This document shows, piece by piece, positions 11,215 through 23,200 of a stretch of 64,000 nucleotides of DNA. Made by a program: the position numbers and the translations under genes. This stretch comes from Struthio camelus. Lineage: Eukaryota; Chordata; Aves; Struthioniformes; Struthionidae. How positions within the stretch are numbered: position 1 is the stretch's first letter; each line of letters begins with the position of its first letter. The stretch covers positions 181,301,247-181,365,246 of the forward strand of contig NC_090942.1 in assembly GCF_040807025.1 (NCBI RefSeq). The letters run 5' to 3'. The notes below the pieces were generated by a model. It had not been told where the DNA came from and did no database searches. It was given only the letters and a program-made list of their open reading frames with translations.

Positions 11215-14200
11215 GTGGGTGGGATGGCCTCTGGAGCAATTCTGAGGGCCTGGCCGTGGCCGTGGCTGCGAGGGAGGAAGGTGCGAGGAGGGCGAGGAGA
11301 CGCGCGTGGAGGGAGTTCTAGGTGTCGACGTAGGTGGGGAGCAGTAGCTGTTGGGGAGCAGTTTTGTCTCCGGGTTGTCTCTGGATTCTGCTGGGTGGCG
11401 TTGAAGAGGGGGTCAGGAGGCGCTGGAAGAGCCTGCCTCAACGGGTACTGTCCTCTGTGGGTGCTGGAGCTGTCCTCGACGCGTTTTTGTACTGTGTGCC
11501 TTTAGGTTACAGGCATGGAACGGATGTCTCTGTCGGAACGCGAAGACATCTTCTCCAAGTTTACCCGAGCCCAGCTGAACTACAGTTCTCCTGAGGCGTC
11601 AGGTGAGGCCCATCTTCATGATGTTCTGTGGCTGCCCAGAAAGGTGGGGGCGGGCTTGTTCAGGGGCCAGCGAGGAACGCCCTCTGCCCTCTCCCCCTTG
11701 CAGTTAGCATTTGTGCCTTTGGCCCTGGTGCGCTTCAGCGGAGGCACTCGCTGCTTCCCCCTCCTTCCAGGGGCCTGCTCTGGCTGAGCACCTGCAGGAG
11801 GAAGAAACGTGCAACTGGAGGAGACTTTCTCTCCCTGAGTTCCAGTGCCAGCCCCTGCTTTCCAACTGCTTTTCCCTAGGCAGGCTCGTAGTGCCAGCCT
11901 GCCAGTCACCGCCTGGATTTTCCTTCCCTAGGCATCCTGAGGCCTGCTGTTACCCTGGCCCCTCGGCATGCTCTGGGGAAGCTGCTGCGGAAGTACGTCC
12001 CTGCATCTGTTCTGAGGAAGGTATGGCCACAGCTGCCGGGAGCTGTGTTTTTTTTTTTGCCCCGAGGGGAGGATTTATTCCTTCCGCGGAGAGCGCGGGC
12101 TGCTGCCCACCCCACGTGTGGGCTCTTGCTTGGTGTTTGCTGGAGGCAGTCAGCTCTCGGGGAGAGCTGGCTGCTGAAGGTGTCCCGCTCTCGTCTTCCA
12201 GATTGATGACAGGCAGCCCCCGGACTACTTGTCCGAGCTACGGCCGGTCACCTGCCTCTTTGTCAAGCTGCAGTTTGCTGCCGATGTCAACTTAACGCAG
12301 ATCTGCAAGGCTATCCAGGACAGCAGCGTGATGATGTTGGAGATCATCCGTCCTCACAAGGGCGAGATCAACAAAATCTCCATGTTTGATAAAGTGAGTG
12401 TGGGGGAGGAGCCCACCCCGCAAAAGCGTGGGCAGCAAACGAGAGGGCAGTGGCTCTCTCGCTCTACTGAGCAGTGGGGAAAGGAGAAGCAGCTCTGCCT
12501 CGGCGCTGGGATCAGCACCCTCTGGCTGGGGGTTGCCCTGAAGCTCTGCTGCTCTCGGCAGAGGCTCGACTCGCACGGCATGAGCCGTTTGCCGTAGGCG
12601 TTGTCACAAGCTGTGCTGCCCCCGTCCTTGGCAGGGCTGCACGTTCCTGTGTGTGTTTGGACTCCCTGGAGAGAAGCTGCCCGACGAAAGCGTTCACGCC
12701 TTGGAAAGCGCTCTTAAAATCTCCAAGGCGTGCTCCTCGAGGCCTAGGAAAATCGAGTGAGTGGGGAGGCGCGTTGCCCGGGACTGCGCGGGGGAAGGAG
12801 GGAGGGATGGTTTCTCAGCGAGACGTGCCCTCTAGCTTGGCCTCCTCTGTCCCTGGGAGGAAGGAGACAGTGCCCTGAGAGGTGCCCTTCTTCCCCGCGC
12901 CGAGGAGACGTGCTGTGGCCGGCTGGAGTCAGGGACTTTCCGCCCGTCCCAGCTGTGAGGCCTTAGGGGAAGGGCTGAAAACTGCCTGGCTGCTCTCGGG
13001 AGCCCCTTTCACACGCTGCGGAGCTCTGCAGGTCCCCGAGGTCTGCCCTGCCAGGGCGGGAGGTGGTGCGAGGGGAGCTGGGTGAAGGGGTGAAGGTAGG
13101 CGGGCAGGCAGGCCTGTGCGCGGGTGCTGCTGAACGCCTGTTGCTCTCCGTGTGTGTCAGGGCCGTGTCTGTCGGGGTTACCAGCGGGACGGTGTTCTGC
13201 GGAGTCGTAGGCCATCGCGTGAGGCACGAATACACAGGTACGAGGTGTTTGGCTGAGGAGTGGGTGGCTGGGCTGGGTCTGTTCAGCCGGAGCAGTGTGC
13301 CAAAGGAAGAGGCAGAGCGGCAGGGAACAGCCTGTTGCCCGTACGTGCTGGGCTGGGACGAGGCCTTGGCCTGTGGCCTGTGGCCTGTGGGGAACGAGGG
13401 AGGCAGGGCGGGCGCCACTGCGGTGCGGGGGACCGGGCTCAGAGCCTTGTTGTTCCTGTTGGTTGTGCTGCCAACAGTTTGGGGCTTGCCTGTGCTGGAG
13501 GCGATGCAGCCGTTGGCGGTGAAGGGTGGAGCGGGTTGGTTTCATAGGTACGTGAATGCGTGCTCTCTCTCTGTGGCAGTCATTGGCCAGAAGGTGAATC
13601 TGGCAGCCCGGCTGATGGAGCACTACCCTGGGCTGGTGTCCTGTGACGCAGCAACGTACGCAGCCTCTAGGCTGCCCCGATGGTGCTTCAAGGAGCTGCC
13701 GGAGGCAAAGATGAAGGGGGTTGTCGATCCTGGCCCCGTGTATCAATACCTGGGGGTGTCGGCGAAGTCGTGAGTGTCCTGTTTGAGCGGGCTGGTTGGG
13801 GGCAGGGTGGCACACAGGGTCCAGTCTTGGTCCGCCAAGAGGAGTTGTGCAGAGCTGGCCCCCGCCCACACCTCCCATCGCTGGGGCTGAGAAGATGGAA
13901 AGGCAGAGCACGGGTATGCTTTTGGCCTGCCTACGCTGGGGCCTCCTGCTGTAAGGAGACTGGGAGTGATGCCGGAGGGGTGGAGAAGGCTTTTAGGTGT
14001 CCGTAGGCACAGAGGGGCCTTGCAGCCCCTGCCCAAACGGCTTCCAGCTGTGCTTTCTGCCCTGTGCTTGCTCCATTGCGCGCAAGACTAACGCAGTGGC
14101 AATTCTGCCCCAGGGAGGCGTTCTCCCAGCTGCTTCCGAGCATGAGGCTCCCAGAAAGCTTTTGGTCAGGCCAGGACTCAGTTCCTGAGTGCCTCCTGGT

Positions 14201-17200
14201 GAAAGTTCAGGTGTTCCCCCGGGCCAGGGTTTGGCATCCTCTTTGGAGGACGTTTGGAAGGTTGACATTGCCGTCCCCTTGCAACTTCAGAAAAACTCAA
14301 GCCCAAGGTGCCTGGTGCTTGGCGCCTTGGCCCAAGAAGTGACCCTTGTCGTCCTGTTGCACGTCGTGGCTTGCAGTGTTTTTTCTTGCCCGTCTTTGCC
14401 TTGACAGCAGCTGTTGCAGGGCCCCGCTTCTAGAAAGCGCTGCCTGTGAGCACAGGCCGGGGGACCAGAGACTTGTTTGGCTTGTCCTGCGGGGTGCAGC
14501 AGTGTGCTAGCCAGCGGCACTGCCTGGCTTCTTGCTCATGTCTCTGCTTCCTTGGGCTTTGGCCTGTGGCGCTCGAGTCTTGATGCTGTCTGGTGTCCCC
14601 CTGTGGCCGTTGGGCTTCTTCCTGGCTGCAGCTTTGCTAGTGCTCGTTTGGTGTTTGCGCTCTCTGCTGGGCCAGTGGGAGCGTGGGCAGGATTTGCTCC
14701 GGCTCAAAAGAAGAGCGGGCACCCGGGAGCGCGTACCCTCAGCTCCAGCTCCACGCGTGGCTCTACGTCCTCCAGCTTCTGCCTACTTAATTGGCTCTTG
14801 TTTTTCTCTTCCCGCTGCTAGCGTGTTTGGCATGGATGTTATGAAGGAGAGGTCCGGCTATTCCCCGTTGCTCGGTAGGTGGAGAACGCCTTGGTCTGCC
14901 GAAGGCCGATTTGTTGCCGTCGGTACCTGTTAGTTCCGCTCTGGGAACGGAGAAGCTTTTGCGAGGGATGGTGTTGCCCGGCGTGGCCCTAAGGGTTTGG
15001 TGCATACCTTGGCTCCTAGCTGGTTCCTGTCTTTGGGGTTGGGCCGCAGCTAGAGGTGGGAAGCAGGGTGAGGCGTGCACCGGGTGCTCCCTGCTGTGCT
15101 GCATAGCTAGCGTGGCGGGACCTTTCCAGTGTGCAGTTGCTCACAGCCTCAGGGCTAAAGCGATGCCCGTATTTGGGATCGGGGAGGAGATTTCCTTGGG
15201 TCTGACTGACCCGCTGCGGCGGCGAGAGAGAAGGGTGCCGACGGCTGTTTGCTTTCCAGCTCGCTGCAACAGCTCGCTTTCTTGTTTGCCTTCCCAGGTC
15301 GGGAGGAGGAGATTGCCCTCTTTGAAAGCTACTTGAAAGCCTACGTGGATAAGAAAGCAAGCCACATCATGGCGTTTGAGGGCGTAACGGGCTCTGGAAA
15401 GAGCCATTTACTTACGGAGCTTGCCTCTTTAGGCCAGGCTGCTGGGCTCAGGTGAGTGTTGCTGACCGGGACCTGCGGAACGCTTTCGCTGCCCAGCCGC
15501 TGATGTCCGTGGGCTACTGGAGCCCCTCTGCCCGGGTGCGTGGCCCTTGGACTGCAGCATCCCTGCAAGGCCTGCAGGAGCTGCTGCTGAGGAGCAGCTG
15601 CGTGCTCTCCTGCTCCCTCCTGAGGGAGCTAGAGGTGGCTCCTGGAGCCACTGCTGTTGAGCTTCCTTCTTTGGGCCAGGCACCAAGCAAGGTAGAGCCC
15701 GAGCTCAGTCAGGGCTTTGGCCGTAGCCCCAGAGCCAAGAGAAGAAACCCAAGTGGCCCTAGATTCCGCCTCTCCCCTAGAGCTTAGTGCGAGAAGCCTG
15801 CGGCTGCTTGGGTCCCTCTCTGAATCTCAGTGCCTTTTGCTTCTGCATGGCAGGGTAGTGGCTGTGGAAGTGCTGGAGCTCAACCTGAAGCAGGTCTACT
15901 CTGCCATGCGCATGGTGCTGGCTGTGGCCATGGGCCTGCAGGCCTGTAAATCGTGCAGTGCCAGACAGCTCGTCCTGCAGGAAAAGCTCCAAGGGCTGGT
16001 GGAAGAGAGCAGCTACTGCCTCCTCAACGTGCCTTTCGTCGTTAAGGTGAGAGCGAGAGGCCTCTGTGGCCGTGGCGAAGGCCTGCTTGTGAGCCGTCCT
16101 GTGGCTGTTGTGGTTGGGACACTGTGGCTGGGGAGTGGGCTTAGCTCCCTGGTGGGAGCAGCAGGAGGGTAGCACAGGCTGTGCTTCTGTTTGTGGGTCC
16201 AAAGAGGGGGGCGAGGGGGCCGAGGGGGCCCCTTGTTAGGGGTGAGTGCAGGTGCCAGGCTGCTGCAGGCAGTTCCTGGGGCCTTGCTCAGCAGCCTGGA
16301 AAGGGCATTGCAGAGAGGCTTTGAGAGGGGGCTGATGAGCTGGTGCTGAGTTCACTGGTGCGGGAGCAGCCTGCTCCCTCGCGCGATTGCCATGGCGAGG
16401 GAAGAAGCTCTTCTCCCGCCTCATCCCTCCCTGCAAGAGCTCTGCCAGAGACCCTCAGCAGAGGGCCTCCGTTGTAGGCTCCCGGTGACGTCCGCGCTGC
16501 GTCTCCTCTCCACTGTGTGGGGGAGAGGTAAGATGCTGAGGGCAACAGAGGCGTTTTGCTCGCTTGGACTTGCGTGGTGGGCAGGTGTGCTGAACCGCCC
16601 TGAAAGGCTGTTGCTCTGTGACTCTGCTTTTCCGGCCAGTTTCCCCTGTCGGAGAAGGTGTCCAAGATGAGCGACGCTCAAAGGACAATGGAACTGGAGT
16701 TGGTTTTTAAGAAAGTGCTACAGAAGGTGAGCCATTCTCCCCATCCTGGGTCAGAGAAGGAAAGCAAGGCCGCAGGCTGAGGGCTCTGCAGGAGAGCGGT
16801 GGGAGCTGGTGGGAGGACAATGTACCGGGGTCATTGCCCTGCAGAGGCTGAACTCCCCGTGCCATGTCCCCTGATAACTTTCCTCCTGTGAAGTTGGAGG
16901 GCATGTGCTCAGGGGGAGGAGGAACGGTGTCTTTCCGTGCCACCGTGCCCGAGAGACCTTAAGAGTCTCGGAGCACGGAAGAGCGGGTGAGATTCTGAAC
17001 GAAGAGGTAGCTGGGGAGAGGAGAGCGACTTCTGCGCGTCCTCTGTGTGGGGAGAGGCCGGCCAAAGTTTGCCCTGTGGAGGATGCTTGAGAATCCCTCA
17101 GAATCCACCCAGACCAACGTGTTTGTTTCAGCTCGTTGAAGACGAACTTGTCCTGTTTGTCATCGACAACGCGTACTACATCGACTCTGCCTCCTGGGCT

Positions 17201-20200
17201 GTTATGTCGCGCGCGCTCAGAGATGTCCCGCTCTTTGTGGTCATGGGCTTTGCTCCCGCTCGCTCTAGAAGACAGAGGCTCTGCGAAGCTGCAGCAGACA
17301 TCATGAAGTTGCAGCAAACGACCCACGTTCATCTGGGAGAGCTGAAAGCTTCAGCTGTTGTGCAGAAAGCCTGCCGGGAGCTGGGAGTTGTCAGCGTGCC
17401 CAGGGACCTAGAGACGTAAGTCCCAGGCGGGGCCTCGGAGCTCTTCCCGAGGGGTTGACCCTCTGCAGAGAGAGGGCAGGAGGGAACGAACATGGTGGGG
17501 CAGTGGGGGCGATTTGCTGGGGCCGAGGCTCTCACTGGTGCTGGGGAGGATCTAGGCTGTTGGGGCCAGGAGAGACGAGGCTGGCAGCTCTGTGCCTTGG
17601 GCACTGTCCGCGACTCTTTTCCGGCGCGTTCCAGCAAGCGCTGTATCTTCCGGGCAGCTCAGATGCCAAAGGCAGTGGGAGTGCTGGCCTGTTCAAAAGG
17701 GAGGTGTAGCTGTGGCAAAGATGCTGGTCTGAAGCGTGTCCCACCTTGCTTTGCCTGTGTCAGTCCCTGCTGGATCTGCTCCTTTCCAGGTTCCTGATGC
17801 AGAGAAGCTGCGGGATCCCATATTACTGCGAGGAACTGCTGAGCGACCTTAAGCGCCACGACATGCTCTTGTTCCACCTGCTGCGGAAGGGCGAGAAAAC
17901 GGAGGACAAGTGGGAGAGCCTCTTCAGTAAGCACCTTTGTGGCTGACGGCCTGGCTGCTGCGGCCCATCTTCCAGAGCACGTTGTTGCCCTGGGCTTCCC
18001 CTGTGAAGCTGGCACAGGCTGGTGTTGCAGCAGTAGAGGCCTTGGCCTGGCTCAGGCGTGGGCTCCTGCATGCCTTGCTGCTGGGATAGCCTAAGCACAG
18101 GCTGGGGAGTTTGGGTGGCTTTGTGAGGCGAAGCAATGCGGACGGGGCAGAAAATTGCAAAGGAGGGGAAGAGACGCTCCCTGGCACTAAGCTCAGCCCT
18201 GGTATTGTCTGGAGGCAGCATGAACGGGGGCGGTTATTGTGGAGCAGTGCGGAGAGTGGCGTGGCTGCAGTGTGCCTTGGGTGCAGCCGCGCGGTGGATT
18301 TATGCTGCCACGGACCGCAGGGCCCAGCTGCTGTGAGACCTGCTCGGGGGATGAATGCTAAAGGGTGGAAGATGGAGGGCAAGCGGGAGGTCACGGCCTG
18401 AATCGTCTCCCTTTTTGAAAATCGCTTTACGCTGCTCTCTTGCTCCGCTCAGCTTCTGTAACGGAGGCTTCCCCTGCCGCAGCCTCCTGGAGCTCCAGCG
18501 CGGGGAAGGACCGCAGGGTGTGCACCATCAGACCTGACGTGAACCTGCAGAGCATCGTGCTTCCCTCCACCTTGAAAGGTGAGGGGCCGAGCCCCGCTGC
18601 GGCGGCTGGCGGCTGCACGGAGGTTCTTTCCCGGGGCGTGGGCTAGAGAGAGGCTGCGCGTCTGCGTGCTGCAGAGTTACCCCTCTCAGCTCTGGGGCTC
18701 TGCTGGGAAGGTGGCTCTGGTCCCGCTGGTTCTTCCCATTTCTCAGGGTGCTGGATGGGAGGCTGGGAATGAGCTTCCCTGCCCTCTAGCTGTGACCTTG
18801 CGCAGTGAGCCTGGCAGAAACGTTCCCCAAGGAACATGTGTTTCTCCTTTTCCCGGTCCTTGCTTCCTGTGCTTGCAGGAGGAGCAGAGCCGTGTTGGAG
18901 ATACGTGCCCTGGGTTGCGACTGCCCAAGGGGTTTGTTCCCTAGGAAAGAAGGCTACAAATGTAGCGTCTGGTGTGGTGAAGCTAAGGCAGCCTCGGCAG
19001 CCTCAGGCTTGGGAGAGGGCAAGAGAGAGACCTGTGGCTTGTTTTTGACAGGGATTGCGCTGGCTGAGGTGGACAGCATGAAGCCCTCGGAGCGGATGGT
19101 CTTGAAGTGCGCAGCCGTCATCGGGCCGACGTTTACCACCGAGCTGCTGTTACGCCTCCTTCCCAGGTGGACCAGGACCAAGATGAACAAGGCGTTGAAT
19201 GTCCTGGTGAGAGGCAACGTCTTGAAGTGGCTGAATGCTGGGAAGGTGCCAGAAGGCAGCAGTGTTCCCGCCGAGGGGTCCGCCACCTCTCTGGAGGAAG
19301 AGAGCGGTAAGTGGTGATAATGCGCCCCCGGGAGCGTGGTAGGCTCCTGCTGCTCCCGGCTGTGTGGCTGGCGGGGCTCGCCAGGGCACGCTGCACTGCC
19401 CCCTCCGGTGGTGTGTAATGCCCAGGGCCGGCCTTGCTTCTGCTGCCAGCAGCCTCGGCAGCTGCTTGCGGGGGTGCGGCTGAAGGCTGTGCGTTGGGAG
19501 GGAGAGCAGGGCGGGAGCCTGTTGCGCAGGCTGTGCTGGTGTCGGCAAGGCAAACGGGTCCCTTTCACCCTAGCGCTGCGAGGCTCCGAGTGCAGGAGCG
19601 CTGGTTTCCTGCCAAGGATCCACGCCAAGGCCTGTCTTTCGTCCCCCGGCTGTGGCCCCAGCTGTGGCTGATGTGAAGGCCCGTTGCCTTTCAGGTGCCC
19701 AGAAGCGGTGCTTGGGCGAGACCGAGAAGACGGCGAGGCTGCAGTCTGGCGTCCTGACCTTCTGCGCCCCGCTGCTGCGGGAGGCTGCCTACGAGCTGTG
19801 GCCCAAGGGACAGAGGGTGGCCATGCACCGCAAGTGCGCGGCCTTCCTGGAGAGGCAAGCGCACAAGTGCCAGTGCTGCGGCGGAGGGGACTTTGTGGCC
19901 TTCCACCGCTTGGCCCTCGGCAGCGCCCAGGAGGCAGAGAGCTGGGACGACCGCGCCAGCGAACGCTACTCGTCCAGCTGGGAGGCCTGGCTGCTCAGAC
20001 AGGAGGAGCTGAAGAGGGATGAGCTCCGTGCCGCTCCGGGTATGCTAGCTGCCGTGCTTTGGAGCCTGGGCCCTCCACACTGTGCTTGCGCAATTAATGG
20101 AAGCGCTCCTCTGTCTCAAGCGCCGTCCGCAGAAGCGTTTTGCTGGAGCCTAGGGATGCTGTCAGCGCAGGGGAGAGGCTTCCCTAAGACTAGCTTAGTC

Positions 20201-23200
20201 CTCCACTGAGGCCAGCTGCACCAGCAGAGCCATGCTGTGGGCACAGCGTAGAGCCTCTCTGCCCCGGAACGCCCTCCTGCATTTCCCCGGAATGACCAGA
20301 GAGCAGCCCATGTCCTTGCAGTGACAAGAGCCTTGCGGTGCACCCCCCGGCCCCGCAGGCTGAGGCGCCTTTCCTGGTGGGTGTGCTACGCTTGCCCAAA
20401 ACATAACAGCCCTGCCGGGAAGGCAGCTCTCGGGGGAAGGGGCCAGGAAGAGAGCTGCCGTCGGTCCCTTTGACTCTGCTCTCCTCCCCTTTCTGATCGA
20501 GCGTGGCAAGATGCAGCTCTTCCCGCGTGTGAGGTGAGGAAGCGTTTAACTCGTGCTTTGTTTCCAGGTACTGCAAAAGCTCTGCAGAAAGAGAAGAGCT
20601 TCCTGGAGGAGACTTTTCGGTGAGGAGAGGAGGTTTTGGTTATGTTGGGAAGTCAGCGGGCCCAGGGTCTGCAGAGGGGGCAAGTGGAGTTTGCAGTTGT
20701 GCCTGCTGGCTGTGACTCTAGCTCAGGAAAGAGCTGGCCTGCAGGGTGGGAGCTGGGATGGGGTGGCCCTGGAGATGAGCCTCTTGGAGGAAGCCAGTGG
20801 GATCAGGGTGACCCAGTGGGGGCAGGGTGGAGCCAGCCCTGCCTTCCTAGCTGTGGGAGAGCAAAGTTGCGAGGTGTGCAGGGGCAAAGCAGCCAGCGGG
20901 AGCAGGGGGGCTGCTGGAAGGTGACAGAAAGGCCTGCTTGACTTTCTCCCTGGGGCAAAGAGCAGCGTTGCTCCAGCGCAGGGTCAGCAAAGGCACCAAC
21001 AGCATCGCGTCCTCGTGGATCTTGTTACCGCTAAAGCCAAAGGAAGAGTTTGCTAGGGCTTGAAAGGGGCGATGTTGCTCCTCGTCCCCGTTTTGCCCTG
21101 CCTGGCCCCGCTCGCCTTGGGCTCCGGGGCTCCGGAGCGTGAGAAGACTGCTCAGTGCGCGCGGGTTGACGTCGCTGCAGTGGAAGATGTGCACAGGGCC
21201 TTGCTTGTGCTGCGCTAGAATATGCTGTTGGTCTAGGCAGACGGAGCGGTATAGGTGATGCTAGCGTGTGTCGTCTTTCTGCGCGATCTTGTCTCTGAGT
21301 AGAGCGGCAGAGCAGTTTCTGGCCAGGACGGAACGCGTACCTACGGTGCCCAGCAAGACCAAAGGGACGCCCGGTGCCGCGTGTGCCTGTGAATGCAGGG
21401 CCATTGTGGATTTGGTGCTTGTGCCGCTGGCTCACCACCACATGGCAATGGGCAACGATGCCAGAGCCCTTTATTACCTGCTGGAGTGCGCGGCTGCCTA
21501 CTTGCACGTCTCCGACAACTACCTGGTGAGTCGCCCTGCTTGCCGGAGCCCACTGCACAAGGAGGCCTCTCAGTTGCCTTGTCCTGGGCAAGCCGATTTT
21601 GCCATTGCACTAGGACGTGCCTCTGTGGGGACTTGGGGCTGAACCGCTGGCGTCAGAGCCGGCCTTCTCCCCCTGTTTGCCTCTCCTGGGGCAAGGGAGG
21701 CAGGGCAGAGAAGCAGGACCTTTGCACAAGGCGCACGCGCCAGGAGGTGGTGCGAAGGAGCACTCGTGCCCGTGGGCTGTGTTAGGGTGGGCATCGCCAG
21801 GGGCAGATGTGTGCCCTCCTCAGAGAGCTGCTGGAGGCAACTGGGAACGATGGGGCTGGATGCAGGCTCTGCACCGACGCTCACCTGCTCTCTGTGTGCT
21901 TGTTCCAAGGCCTTTATGAACCTGAAGAAAGCAGAGGTTGTGAGGAGCTCAGCGGCTGAGAAAGCCGATGTGCTTCCCTGCTTTGAAGAAGCCACCTTCC
22001 TGAGCCTGAAAGGGGAGGTAAAGTGCCAGGGAGGTTCTGAGGGCTCTCCTGGTGGGTGGAGTTGGACGCTTTTGTGGGGGGTGGCGGCGGCGGCGATAGG
22101 CCTGGCGTTTTGAGGCACGGCCGCTACCAGCGGCCTTTCCTGTGAGCGCTTCAGCCTCCGGCCAAAAGCGGTCGAGGCCCTCGGCCTTGGTTCAGGCAGA
22201 GCCTGGAAATGTGGTGCGTGCTCAGTCGGAGCCCTTTGGGACTGTCTGAAGAAGCCTTTCTCCTGTGCAGGTCTGCTACAACATGGGCTGCATGGACCTG
22301 GCAAAGAAGACGCTCAGCAAGGCATTGAGCCTGCTGAAGAGAAAATTCCCCCTCACCTCAGCTGGCGTCGTCTTCCAGTTTCTGCTGGAGAAGTCAGAGC
22401 GTGCCTCCCACAGGAAGAACAGAGAGTCCTCCCTTCATCAAGAGGCAGGGTAAGAAGCCGAAGGGAAAGAGGAGGGAAGGAAGAGGCGTTTCCTGCGTGG
22501 TCCCGGGCACCTAGGCCCACACCTGCCTAGGCTTAAGCCCAGACTTTCCCTGAGCATAGGCGTTAGCACGGGGAAAGCTGCTGAGGGACCTGGAGGCTCC
22601 TGGGTGGGGGAGCGGGCACGTGTTGGCTTGTGGGGAGGGGGGGTGGTGGGGGTGAGAGCAGAGAGATGTTCCCAGGGAGCACAGGCTGCAGAGGGGAAGG
22701 GAGCCGGCAGGGAGGAGCAGGACGTGGGCAGGGAGGGGTAAGTGGAGGGGAGGTGTGAGAACGAGGAAGCTCAGGGGTTGCAGCCAGGTGCAAGGCTGCC
22801 GTAGAACAAGCCTTTTCCTCGCGGTGCCCAGCTTTGCTTCGCCCTCCCTGGGCTGTAGTGCCAACCCGTTCCTGCTAGCAGCCATCTTTCCCTGGGGGTG
22901 CTTCTTGGCTCTGCCGCTTCCATGCCTGCAGCCCGGCCTGCATCAGCTGCCGCCCTGCTGGGAGCAGGTGCAGCTGCCTCCTCTGTCGCCCTGCTTCCCC
23001 TGGCCCTGCCTGACCTGGCACTGTGTAGCTAGTGGCTGTGGCCCAGCAGTTTCTCTTGTGTGGCAGGAGGGAGAGGCTGCCCTGGCTGTTCCGGCAGAGC
23101 CACTGCCTTTCCTTGCTGCGGCAGCTCTTCAGCCTGGAGGGCACTTCCAGCGGCCGGAGGCTCTCGCGCCTGGCAGCGCTCATGAAGGTCAACACGGCCG

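Larger units (their letters stand above)
1..21126 (+). repeat. Tandem repeat unit 1 (21,126 bp)
   Basis: First period of the array, counted from the left edge. It holds exons 22-32 of gene A, the A-B spacer, and exons 1-21 of gene B. The bases at position 1 recur at 21127, 42289 and 63433. The unit border is arbitrary because it falls inside intron 21; the natural gene-to-gene border is the spacer. Unit 1 carries the most private differences from the others, mainly in the spacer before gene B (for example near 6630, 6730, 6870 and 7053) and a 9-copy GT tract instead of 18-20. Confidence 0.97.

Noticed and set aside
13009-13911. Minus-strand open frame of 300 codons
   Set aside because: Antisense to exons 10-11, low-complexity composition, and its length changes between units with intronic indels, unlike the true exons.
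15452-15787. Plus-strand 111-codon frame between exons 13 and 14
   Set aside because: Starts at a good donor (GTGAGT) and has no counterpart in human ADCY10; the exon 13 to 14 join restores frame and similarity without it.
16943-16979. Imperfect inverted repeat in intron 15
   Set aside because: Arms are mismatched and short; no reason to give it a function.
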